DNA from: Chitinophaga eiseniae
Lineage (GTDB): Bacteria > Bacteroidota > Bacteroidia > Chitinophagales > Chitinophagaceae
Assembly: GCF_900167135.1 (NCBI RefSeq)
Contig: NZ_FUWZ01000002.1
Coordinates: 186,001-250,000, forward strand
Direction of reading: 5' to 3'
Length of the DNA: 64,000 nt
Positions within the stretch are counted from its first letter, which is position 1. Each line of letters starts with the position of its first letter. Below the pieces are notes generated by a model, which was given only the letters and a program-made list of their open reading frames with translations, made no database searches and had not been told where the DNA came from. Below are positions 9,503 through 16,966 of this stretch, piece by piece. The translations under genes were made by a program, and so were the position numbers.

Positions 9503-9760
9503 TTATGCCGGCTGTTTGGATTGGATGAAATCGGCCATGGATTGCACAGACTGCAGAATCTTGCGCCCTTCGCGCGGATCTTCCACTTTGATATGATATT
9601 GCCTTTCCAGTAACACCATCAGCTCCAGAGAGTCGATGCTGTCCAGGCCCAGCCCTTCACCAAATAAAGGAGCATTGTCATCAATATCTTCCGGTTTGGT
9701 ATCCTGCAGATTTAATGCTTCAATGATCTGCACTTTGAGTTTGCTTTTTAAATCTTCCAT
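9503..9760 (-). CDS. Acyl carrier protein
   Basis: This 85-residue acidic helical protein has the phosphopantetheine serine in GLGLDSIDSLEL (about residue 42). It would carry the growing acyl chain for the ketosynthase pair next to it. The ATG at 9760 (MEDLKSKLKV) is chosen over an in-frame TTG two codons upstream. The C-terminal helix extends to MADFIQSKQPA, a little longer than housekeeping AcpP. It lies 86 nt after the ABC permease and 13 nt before the ketosynthase. Confidence 0.9.
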   Translation of the reverse strand: MEDLKSKLKVQIIEALNLQDTKPEDIDDNAPLFGEGLGLDSIDSLELMVLLERQYHIKVEDPREGRKILQSVQSMADFIQSKQPA

Positions 9761-9852
9761 AATCAAGTTGTAGGTTTATCCCCGTCTGTACACAGGGATG
9801 CCCTTTGTGGGGAGTAAAAATACAGTTTTACTGTTGTTTAGAAAATAGTTTA

Positions 9853-11145
9853 TCAGTTCATTCTTCGTTTTTCCACATATCCGGCAACGGCCAGCATCAC
9901 CCCGCCCGTCAGCACAAGACGCAACACATTCTTCCACACATAGCTGATATCGCCGTTACGCAGGTAAATATCGTTGATAGCGTCCAGTCCCCAGCTGAGC
10001 GGCGATAAGCGGCCTATCACCTGCATGTTGACCGGCATCACTTCCAGCGGTATCCAGATACCGCCGATGGCCGACAGGATGACAATGGAAATAGCGCCAA
10101 AGTTCAGGGCCTGGTTGGGCGTCTTAAAAAGCGTGCCTATCAGTATCCCGTAGGCCGTAGCCGCCAGCCCTATCGCTCCTGCCACCAGCAACGTAGCGCC
10201 CTGGTCGTGTCCCATCGCCAGCTTAGGCAGGTCCAGCAGTGGCATCGCATAGATGCCGACCAGCATCATCAGGTAAAACTGTAACAGGCAGATACCTACG
10301 AAAAAAAGCATCTTCCCGGCCAGGATCAACAGATAAGATCCGGGTATCAGCTTCATTCTCAACAAACTACCGTCTTCCCGCTCGCGGATCATATTACCGG
10401 CAATAGGGATCACGATGAAAAACATCGCAAAAATGCTCCAGGCGGGCACATTATGCTGTACCGAGTTAGACACCACGTCCAGCTGCCTGCTGTTGCCGGT
10501 GGCATGTTCTTTCAGTCCCACAGCCTGCAAACGGATCGGCAGGGTATCGTTGGGCGTAGCCTGCACCTCCTTGTTACGCAACTGTTGTTTGATCCGGTCC
10601 AGCAACATGTCCGTTTCCACCTGGGTCAGGAAATTATCCAGTGCCTGATGTATAGCGCCTTTAAAAGCTTTTTTTGCCGCCGGGTCAAAATAAATGACCA
10701 CGTTCATGGAATCGGCCCCCTTTTTTACCGGCAGCGACACGCTCATGCCCATCCGTTGCGTGATATCGTTCACAATCCGGTTGGCATTGCTCACGATAGC
10801 GGCTGTAGCACCCGCCGGCACAATAATGCTGATTTTATACCGGCCATTGTTAACCAGCTCCCGGGCCTGCTGTTCGGTAACGGGCCGCCCGTCCAGCGTA
10901 TCGATAATATTAAACTGCCCGCCTGATGCCAGCCCTTCCCGGATATATCTGCCCAGGCGGCCATGATCGTTGTCTACCGTCAGGATATCGAACTTCACAT
11001 CCTGGTAATCCTTGAAAGGCGCGTCCTGTATCAGGGCCATCACGGTGATCAGGACCATCGGCATGACAAACAGTAGCGTTAACCCTGTTTTATCGCGCAA
11101 CAGCAGCTGCCATTCTTTTCTTATGGTAGCCAGTAATCTAAGCAT
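9853..11145 (-). CDS. ABC-2 type transporter permease
   Basis: This 430-residue permease has the YhhJ/YbhS layout: one N-terminal membrane helix (about residues 20-40, LTLLFVMPMVLITVMALI), a periplasmic domain of about 190 residues, then five or so helices from about residue 230 (WSIFAMFFIVIPIAGNMIRE) to the end. Together with the ATPase encoded 17 nt upstream it should form an exporter for a hydrophobic product. In this context that is the resorcinol lipid or pigment made by the dar enzymes, which must reach the outer membrane. The cargo is inferred from position only. Confidence 0.85.
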   Translation of the reverse strand: MLRLLATIRKEWQLLLRDKTGLTLLFVMPMVLITVMALIQDAPFKDYQDVKFDILTVDNDHGRLGRYIREGLASGGQFNIIDTLDGRPVTEQQARELVNNGRYKISIIVPAGATAAIVSNANRIVNDITQRMGMSVSLPVKKGADSMNVVIYFDPAAKKAFKGAIHQALDNFLTQVETDMLLDRIKQQLRNKEVQATPNDTLPIRLQAVGLKEHATGNSRQLDVVSNSVQHNVPAWSIFAMFFIVIPIAGNMIREREDGSLLRMKLIPGSYLLILAGKMLFFVGICLLQFYLMMLVGIYAMPLLDLPKLAMGHDQGATLLVAGAIGLAATAYGILIGTLFKTPNQALNFGAISIVILSAIGGIWIPLEVMPVNMQVIGRLSPLSWGLDAINDIYLRNGDISYVWKNVLRLVLTGGVMLAVAGYVEKRRMN

Positions 11146-11162
11146 AGCTTTTTTTCATTTTG

Positions 11163-11909
11163 TTAATCCCGCAAGGCATGCCCGGTATAATGTAAAAAAA
11201 CATCTTCCAGGTTGCGGCATTCGGGCAGCGCACTGATCAGCAGTTCCGGCTTTCCCTGGAGTATCATTTTACCCTCGTCCATGATCACCACCTCGTCGCA
11301 AAGCAACTGTGCTTCTTCCAGCAGATGGGAGGTGTACAGGATGCTGGCCCCCTGCTCGTTGTACCGGCGCAGGAATTGCAGGATCATGCTGCGTGACTGT
11401 ACGTCCACGCCGGCGGTGGGCTCGTCCAGTATCAGCAAATCGGGTTCGTGCAGGATAGCAGCGATGATGTTCGCCCGGCGTTTCATGCCCCCCGAATATT
11501 TATGAATTTCTTTGTGCGCGCTTTTTTCCAGGCCAAACACTTCGAGATAATGCATGATCCTGTTGTACAGCACCTTGCCCTTAAACCCGTACAGGTTGCC
11601 GAAATAAGTGAGATTTTCCACTGCCGACAACTGGGGATACAGGGCTATCTGTTGCGGCACAATGCCGATAATTTTTTTAATCTGCTCCCGGTGAGCGGCT
11701 TCCTGCGGCAGCCCGTGTATCATCACGTTTCCGCTGTCAGCCTTTACCAGGCCGCATAAAATGGAGATGGTAGTCGTTTTGCCGGCGCCGTTAGGCCCCA
11801 GCAATCCTCCGATTTTTCCTTCGGGAAAGGCAAAAGTCAACCCTTTGAGCGTGGCTTCCGCCGCGCCTTTATAGGTTTTACACAATTCCTTTACTGCTAT
11901 ACTTGCCAT
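11163..11909 (-). CDS. ABC transporter ATP-binding protein
   Basis: This 248-residue ATPase has Walker A (GLLGPNGAGKTTTIS, about residues 35-48), the signature KYSGGMKRRANI (about 137-148) and Walker B with D-loop (LLILDEPTAGVDVQS, about 158-172). It belongs to the ABC-2/drug-export subfamily and energises the permease encoded 17 nt downstream. A 182-nt gap with a long inverted repeat separates its start from the BtrH-like gene, so transcription or mRNA stability could change at this point of the operon. Confidence 0.9.
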   Translation of the reverse strand: MASIAVKELCKTYKGAAEATLKGLTFAFPEGKIGGLLGPNGAGKTTTISILCGLVKADSGNVMIHGLPQEAAHREQIKKIIGIVPQQIALYPQLSAVENLTYFGNLYGFKGKVLYNRIMHYLEVFGLEKSAHKEIHKYSGGMKRRANIIAAILHEPDLLILDEPTAGVDVQSRSMILQFLRRYNEQGASILYTSHLLEEAQLLCDEVVIMDEGKMILQGKPELLISALPECRNLEDVFLHYTGHALRD

Positions 11910-11946
11910 CCTTTATTGGGTTATTTTTTGATTTGGCTATTTTTTG

Positions 11947-12082
11947 ATTTGATTTACGGATGTTGAAATTTTTTGATTTTGAAATTTTAGATAACCTAAA
12001 GATCCTCTTACGTTCTTCGCTTTAAATCTCAAAATCAAAAAATTTCAACATCCGTAAATCAAATAACCAAATATCAAAATAT
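11947..12082. repeat. Long inverted repeat, family A (site 1): 36-bp perfect arms
   Basis: The left arm 11947-11982 is the exact reverse complement of the right arm 12029-12064, with a 46-nt spacer. The right flank carries AAATAACCAAATATC at 12061-12075 and continues AAAATAT to 12082. This 22-bp flank (12061-12082) is identical to 62622-62643 beside another long inverted repeat. It lies in the gap between the BtrH-like gene and the ABC ATPase of the dar operon. There is no transposase and I see no target-site duplication. Confidence 0.85.
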
Positions 12083-12091
12083 TTCAAATTT

Positions 12092-13090
12092 CTAAATCTT
12101 CGCCAGCTTTTTGAAAAAGGTCTCTTCCGCGGCGGCACACTGTATTAACATTTCGCTCAGCTCTTTGTAAGACACGTTGTTGGCTGAACGGCTTTTACAT
12201 ACCCTGCCTGCCGAAAAAGCGAAGTTACGCCATAGATCTCCGGCCTGCGTGAGTTCTGTCGCCAGGCGGCTCAGCTCCGGCTTGTTCAGCAACACGGCCG
12301 ACTCCTGCAGGAAAGCAGCGTACACAAAACGGAAACCGGCGCCGCCGGTACCGATCTCTTCCTGCATCCGGATCACGTTACCCAGGTACAGTGCGGATTT
12401 ACGCTCTCCCACCTTCTCCGGATAATCCTTTACCCGGTTGGCCAGGAAACGGATACCCTTTACCCCGAACATGGGGAAGGGGATCTTCAGCATATAGTGG
12501 CAGGTCTGTGCAATTCCTTCTTTAATTGGTTTTTCGAAAGACGCTTTTCCGGGGACGTGTACCGGGTAGTACATTTTTCCTTTGGGGGCCGGAAAGCCTT
12601 TCGCAAAGCGTGCCTGTGCCAGGCTATCGGGATCTATCTCGGTCACGGTGTCCATCACCGGATCGCTCACCAGGTACTGATCGTCTCTTTTGCCGTATAC
12701 CACGAGGTTATGGGCATTGAAATGGAAACGGTAGGAAGGCGGAAAATAGGGCAGGTAATAAACGCTGGAAAGCAGCCCTACCGGCGAACCGCCGGCTACT
12801 ACACGGTCCAGCGCGGCCATCCCTTTTTCAGGGGAGGAGAATTTCGCAGTCTCCATTTTCACCCCCAGCCGCTTACATACCCGTTGAAAAATAGCGCCCG
12901 GCCAGATACGGTAAGTCGTGCCAGGCACACCGTTCACTTTCACAAAGGGCAGATGCGCGAAAAAGATGCCGGCGCCAATACCAAATGCCATCGGCTCGCT
13001 GATCTTCAGGCCATGATGTCCCAGCAGGTTGGAGATAACACCGCTTTCACAGTGGGCTGTCTGCGTATGACGAAATTGATGGTTGTTCAT
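12092..13090 (-). CDS. BtrH N-terminal domain protein, probable acyl-ACP-dependent acyltransferase
   Basis: This 332-residue protein resembles BtrH, the butirosin enzyme that transfers an acyl group from an acyl carrier protein to an acceptor. It has a cysteine-protease-like set: Cys in AHCESGVISNLL (about residue 13), His in FNAHNLVVYGKR (about 121) and Asp in YLVSDPVMD (about 134). The C-terminal half is helical, as in the DUF4872 region often fused to this domain. The start is the ATG at 13090; an in-frame extension from a TTG at 13135 would be read out of an inverted-repeat arm and is rejected. Its place among dar, ACP and ketosynthase genes suggests it moves the ACP-bound chain onto another molecule, for example as an ester on a dialkylresorcinol. 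That role is inference. Confidence 0.75.
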   Translation of the reverse strand: MNNHQFRHTQTAHCESGVISNLLGHHGLKISEPMAFGIGAGIFFAHLPFVKVNGVPGTTYRIWPGAIFQRVCKRLGVKMETAKFSSPEKGMAALDRVVAGGSPVGLLSSVYYLPYFPPSYRFHFNAHNLVVYGKRDDQYLVSDPVMDTVTEIDPDSLAQARFAKGFPAPKGKMYYPVHVPGKASFEKPIKEGIAQTCHYMLKIPFPMFGVKGIRFLANRVKDYPEKVGERKSALYLGNVIRMQEEIGTGGAGFRFVYAAFLQESAVLLNKPELSRLATELTQAGDLWRNFAFSAGRVCKSRSANNVSYKELSEMLIQCAAAEETFFKKLAKI

Positions 13091-13103
13091 AATTATTGTG
13101 TGT

Positions 13104-13189
13104 TCACGCAAAGTCGCAAAGCAACAAAGCAGCAAAGATCATTCAACATAATTTCCTTTGCAGCTTTGTTGCTTTGCGACTTTGCGTGA
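13104..13189. repeat. Long inverted repeat, family B (site 2): 34-bp arms, one mismatch
   Basis: The left arm 13104-13137 and right arm 13156-13189 pair at 33 of 34 positions around an 18-nt spacer. The arms consist of short tandem units built on CGCAAAG, GCAACAAAG and GCAGCAAAG. It fills almost the whole 107-nt gap between the unknown 132-residue gene and the BtrH-like gene in the dar operon. Confidence 0.85.
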
Positions 13190-13197
13190 TAATACAT

Positions 13198-13596
13198 TTA
13201 TTTGATATGCAGTAAATCGTCCTTGCTGATTTTAAAGGCGTCCGCATAGCGCTGCAGCATCTTATCGCTCAGGCGCCGGAACACGGCCGGTTTCATATGC
13301 CGTTTCACCTGCCACTGGAACTTCCCTACGTAGTTGGCCAGCAGGGCCAGGTCCATCAGGTTTTTTTCCATGTAATAAGCGATGGGGCTGATTTCTCCGG
13401 ACTGCACCAGCACTTTGGCAGCTGCTACTTTTTCATTGACTTCTTCCCAGGCCTGCGTAAGCGCAATGTTTTCCGGTTCCCACCCTGAACTCTGCACCTG
13501 TACGTAGTTACCGGAGTTGTCCACCGCATACATAATCTGTTTGAATGAGCCTTCATGCAGGTTATCACTATCCTGCGGCACTTCGTCTTTTTTCAT
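13198..13596 (-). CDS. Conserved-looking small protein in the dar cluster, function unknown
   Basis: This 132-residue cytoplasmic protein has no signal peptide or membrane helix. I do not recognise the family. The C-terminal 70 residues (from about ISPIAYYMEKNLMD to LQRYADAFKISKDDLL) are predicted helical with spacing reminiscent of an XRE-type helix-turn-helix, so it may be a DNA-binding or adaptor protein; this is weak. It begins 24 nt after the darB stop, so it is cotranscribed with darB, and ends just before inverted repeat site 2. Confidence 0.75.
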   Translation of the reverse strand: MKKDEVPQDSDNLHEGSFKQIMYAVDNSGNYVQVQSSGWEPENIALTQAWEEVNEKVAAAKVLVQSGEISPIAYYMEKNLMDLALLANYVGKFQWQVKRHMKPAVFRRLSDKMLQRYADAFKISKDDLLHIK

Positions 13597-13620
13597 GACT
13601 GCAGTTTTAGAAGTGAATGC

Positions 13621-14757
13621 CTATACCACCGTGATGTGTGCATAAGCATAGGAAAAACGCGCACTTTCAGGTACCATCATCACTATCTTCTGTCCTTTTT
13701 TGAAGCGGCCGGTATTCATCAGCTCTTCCAGCATCAGATAAGGGGAAGCGGTACCCACGTTGCCAACCCACGCCAGGTTGGTGAACCATTTTTCCAGCGG
13801 AATAGGAACGCCGAGGCGGGTGATTTCTTCATCGATCTTTAAACGGAAAAACTCGGAAGATAAATGTGGCAGGAAGAAATCAATTTCATCGAGGTTGATG
13901 TTATGTCTTTCTACCAGTTCTTTCCACATCTGTGCGCCGGAAGGCACTATGTTCTTACCCAACAGGCGGGTATCTTGTTTGAAAGAGAATACGCTGTGCT
14001 GCGCCCATTCATCAGGCGTCATGTCGATCCAGCCTTTGGTGCTGCCGTCCGGATTTTTGATGGAACCGGCGTACATGCAGGTTTCCAGGTCATTGGCGTA
14101 GGACAGGATCTCTACCCAGTCTACACGCAGGGACAGGCCTTCTTCATTGGGCTTGTCCTGGAAAAGCGCGGCGCTGGCGCCGTCAGAAAGCATCCAGCGG
14201 AGGAAGTCTTTTTCAAAAGCGATGATCGGATTCTCGTCCAGCGCTTTCAGGTTCTCTGCTTCCGGCTGGAACTTCTGCGCCAGCATCCAGGCGGAGAATT
14301 TTTCAGAGCCGGTGCTCACCGCATTGGCAGTGTTACCGCAACGGATAGACATCCAGGCATATTTAAAGGCCTGCATGCCTGCTGCACATGCCCCGGTAGC
14401 AGCGATCAGTTCCACAGGCTGGCATTTCAGCAGACCGTGTACCATGGCGGCGTGGTTAGGCAGCAATTGGTCAGGCGAGGTAGTACCGCAAGCCAGTAAC
14501 TGTAATTTGCTGATGGGGAATTTTTCATCAAACAATGCGCTGACTGCGTTGGCGGTCATCTCAGCGTTGGAATGAGTGGAGTTGCCGTCCTGGTCAAGCG
14601 AATAGTAACGGTTTTTGATTTTGTTGTTGCCCAAAATCTTCAACCGCGCACGGGAAGGTCTTCCGTCTACCATTCCGAGAATGCTCTCCATTTCATCATT
14701 TTCAACAGGCTTGTTGGGTAAAAATTTAGATAGCCTGGTAATATAAACTTCCTTCAT
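13621..14757 (-). CDS. darB: DarB-like beta-ketoacyl-ACP synthase III (dialkylresorcinol synthesis)
   Basis: This 378-residue KAS III-type enzyme has Cys in ATGACAAGMQAFKYA (about residue 122), His in FFLPHLSSEFF (about 301) and Asn in AWVGNVGTASPYL (about 342). In dialkylresorcinol pathways DarB joins a beta-ketoacyl thioester with a second acyl unit, and DarA completes ring formation. The N-terminus (MKEVYITRLSKFLPNKPVEN) and the NNKIKNRYYSLDQDG segment are typical of this subgroup rather than housekeeping FabH (about 320 residues). darA lies 181 nt upstream on the same strand. Confidence 0.87.
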   Translation of the reverse strand: MKEVYITRLSKFLPNKPVENDEMESILGMVDGRPSRARLKILGNNKIKNRYYSLDQDGNSTHSNAEMTANAVSALFDEKFPISKLQLLACGTTSPDQLLPNHAAMVHGLLKCQPVELIAATGACAAGMQAFKYAWMSIRCGNTANAVSTGSEKFSAWMLAQKFQPEAENLKALDENPIIAFEKDFLRWMLSDGASAALFQDKPNEEGLSLRVDWVEILSYANDLETCMYAGSIKNPDGSTKGWIDMTPDEWAQHSVFSFKQDTRLLGKNIVPSGAQMWKELVERHNINLDEIDFFLPHLSSEFFRLKIDEEITRLGVPIPLEKWFTNLAWVGNVGTASPYLMLEELMNTGRFKKGQKIVMMVPESARFSYAYAHITVV

Positions 14758-14938
14758 TTGAAAATAATTCGTCTTTTAAGGCCGCATGCAATCCCATAGT
14801 GACAACCGTTATTGGCCAGCCTTTCTGCGGTGATAAACATGTTTGGTTTTGTATACTTTTAAGCGGACGTAAATTAATAACTCTAAACGGAATTACAATT
14901 TTCGCGCCACCCGCGCAGATTTCCGGTACGAAAGCGGG

Positions 14939-15859
14939 TTAGCGCAAACCTATTCCTTTATAATAATCCACCTCCCGTTTCAACTCGTTCCGCTTGAGGT
15001 TGAGCTTGATGAGCGAAGAGAACAGCGTGATCGGTGTGAGTATGAAGATGCCTACCAGCAAAAGTGACCGGTACATCGTCACCCTTCCCTGACGGGCTGC
15101 CGCCCCGGGACCGCCTTTGGCGCTGATGAATCTGGCCCAGAAACGGAAAGCACTGATACCGTTATTTTCCAGCAACACAAGGTTAGGCAATAATTCCACC
15201 GCATCCAGCGACATCAGCTGCGGATGCAGCGATTCCCATTTTCGTGTCTCCAGCGCCGTAGCAATGGGACCGGCGAAACGGCTGGAAGTGACGATCTCAT
15301 TTTCCTGCACCCCTGCCTGCGGCAGGAAGCGGGTAGCCTCTTTCTTTCCTTTGAAAGCCCACCGCAGAATGGTGATCAGCGAAACAAGATTGGGTGATTT
15401 ATCTACCAGTACAATATTTCCTACCAGGTTGGCCCCCATGCGGTGCAGGTAATTTTTTACCCTTTCCTGCGCATTGAGCCACATATTGCGGCCGCCCAGC
15501 AGCGTAATCACCGGCTTGCCTTTCAGCAAACGGGCGGCTGCCTCACTTTGCAGGAAAGCGGCTGTCGGCTGGGAGGGAGACAGGAACCAGGGCTGATAGG
15601 CCAGCAGTACCAGGTCGAAGTGTGCATTCACGTCCACCTTCAACGGCTGGATGCCACGAGGCGTATCCTGCACAGTTTCGGGCATTGTATCATAAAACTG
15701 CTGCTTTCCCCATGGAAAAGGGAAAGGCTGTACAGGAACCAGTTCTTCGTATGTAATGTCCACACTGTTTGCCAGTGGTGCCAACACATGATCAATAATC
15801 CTTTTTAATTGGCCTGTCTGGGTATAATATACCACCAGGACCTTCGGTCTTTCGTTCAT
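14939..15859 (-). CDS. darA: DarA-like dialkylresorcinol condensing enzyme
   Basis: This 306-residue protein matches dialkylresorcinol condensing enzymes: a flavodoxin-like N-terminus (KVLVVYYTQTGQLKRIIDHV), a PFPFPWGKQQFYDTMPETV segment, and a single hydrophobic helix near the C-terminus (about residues 268-285, YRSLLLVGIFILTPITLFSS) that should anchor it to the membrane. With DarB it makes 2,5-dialkylresorcinols, the head group of flexirubin pigments. It is the first gene of the minus-strand run to 7242, though a 181-nt gap before darB may hold a second promoter. I found no perfect -7 box upstream. Confidence 0.87.
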   Translation of the reverse strand: MNERPKVLVVYYTQTGQLKRIIDHVLAPLANSVDITYEELVPVQPFPFPWGKQQFYDTMPETVQDTPRGIQPLKVDVNAHFDLVLLAYQPWFLSPSQPTAAFLQSEAAARLLKGKPVITLLGGRNMWLNAQERVKNYLHRMGANLVGNIVLVDKSPNLVSLITILRWAFKGKKEATRFLPQAGVQENEIVTSSRFAGPIATALETRKWESLHPQLMSLDAVELLPNLVLLENNGISAFRFWARFISAKGGPGAAARQGRVTMYRSLLLVGIFILTPITLFSSLIKLNLKRNELKREVDYYKGIGLR

Positions 15860-15998
15860 AAAAGGAATAGGAGTTCAACAATCCAAACTGTAAACATACA
15901 AAAAAGGACTATTATTTATGTCATTTAATAATAATTTGACAGTTGCAGGGCTGAGCTTTGGGGAGCGGAGAGACATTTTCAGTTGGCTTGTGCCCCAG

Positions 15999-16044
15999 CC
16001 AGATACTGCCTCAGCCGGCTTGTTATTGCTGCGGCAGTATCTGG
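15999..16044. other. Stable hairpin in the gap between darA and the GIN-domain gene
   Basis: The arms 15999-16015 and 16028-16044 pair at 16 of 17 positions around a 12-nt loop; the outer 12 bp (CCAGATACTGCC and its complement) are perfect. No T run follows on either strand, so it is not a canonical intrinsic terminator. It lies about 100 nt after the stop of the minus-strand GIN-domain gene and 140 nt before darA. Confidence 0.55.
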
Positions 16045-16143
16045 ACAAAAGGACTTAGATTTTTTTGAAAATCAATGTAAATAACAGCAAAACTGCTTTC
16101 GATATGATTTTTGAAATGTTAAAAATTTGTAAATATTGTAAAC

Positions 16144-16872
16144 CTAAATTTTCCTAACAGAGCCAGAACCCGCTACTGAACTGGACACGGACGGATTCCC
16201 CTTATATTTCACATCTCCTGAACCAGCAATCTTCGCTTCCAGTTTTACGCTGGCGTGCACACTGGCGTCACCACTGCCCGCAATTTTTACTTCCGCTTCT
16301 TCAGACAACAGGCCGTCGCCCAGATAATCCCCGCTACCGGCAATAGAAACATTGACAGTCCTGGTTTCTCCCTGTAAGGACATATTACCGGAACCGGCGA
16401 TGGAAGCTTTTACTTCCGGCGCATTAACAGTGCCGTTCAGGTTACCGGAGCCGGACAGGCTGATCTTCATTTCTTCCTTGCTGTTAAATTTGTCTACCAG
16501 CTTAATATCCCCGGAACCGGCCAGCGACACCTCGTCCACATCCGGCGTAGTCAGGTAGATATTAACACTCTTGCGGGTAGAAATATTGGTATTATGCCGG
16601 AAACGCACTTTCAGCCGGCCGCCGTCCTCCACCAGCTCCACCAGCGGCGCAATATTGTCTTCCGCCTCTATCACGGCTTTTTTGGCCGGGCCCTGGGACA
16701 GGAACACGTTCATGCTGCCTTCTACCTTGATTTTGTGAAATGATGGGGCGTTTCTTTCCTCTTTAATAACGTTGCCACTGCCTTTTACGCGGTTTTGACC
16801 AATACAGGCGCTGAAAAGGCCGGCTATTGCAAGGGTTACTGCCAGGCAGCACAGGGTGATTTTGGTTTGCAT
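16144..16872 (-). CDS. Head-GIN domain (DUF2807) lipoprotein
   Basis: This 242-residue envelope protein has a lipoprotein signal peptide ([10 protein letters not shown], Cys at about residue 23), so it is probably lipid-anchored. The body is a right-handed beta-helix-like GIN domain made of repeating strands with SGSG, AGSGD and AGSGN turns (at least seven copies from about residue 120 to 238). This family is common in Bacteroidota and its role is not established; adhesin-like or envelope-stress roles have been suggested. It diverges from guaA with only about 95 nt between start codons. A near-consensus TATCTTTC lies upstream on the minus strand. Confidence 0.85.
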   Translation of the reverse strand: MQTKITLCCLAVTLAIAGLFSACIGQNRVKGSGNVIKEERNAPSFHKIKVEGSMNVFLSQGPAKKAVIEAEDNIAPLVELVEDGGRLKVRFRHNTNISTRKSVNIYLTTPDVDEVSLAGSGDIKLVDKFNSKEEMKISLSGSGNLNGTVNAPEVKASIAGSGNMSLQGETRTVNVSIAGSGDYLGDGLLSEEAEVKIAGSGDASVHASVKLEAKIAGSGDVKYKGNPSVSSSVAGSGSVRKI

Positions 16873-16951
16873 AAGTTTAGATTATAAAGAGAAAGATACA
16901 ACTAGATTTCCTATTTTCTATTTTCAGAATCCGAAATTGAAGGAAGGACTT

Positions 16952-16959
16952 TATCTTTG
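16952..16959 (+). promoter_or_regulatory. guaA -7 box, close to the start codon
   Basis: A perfect TATCTTTG (TAnnTTTG) ends 7 nt before the guaA ATG at 16967. Transcription would start only a few nucleotides before the start codon, so the mRNA is probably leaderless or nearly so. No clear TTG lies at the right distance upstream. Confidence 0.6.
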
Positions 16960-16966
16960 CACCACC

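Noticed and set aside
13091..13135. N-terminal extension of the BtrH-like protein from a TTG at 13135
   Set aside because: It would be translated from an inverted-repeat arm; the ATG at 13090 gives the expected family start close to the catalytic Cys.
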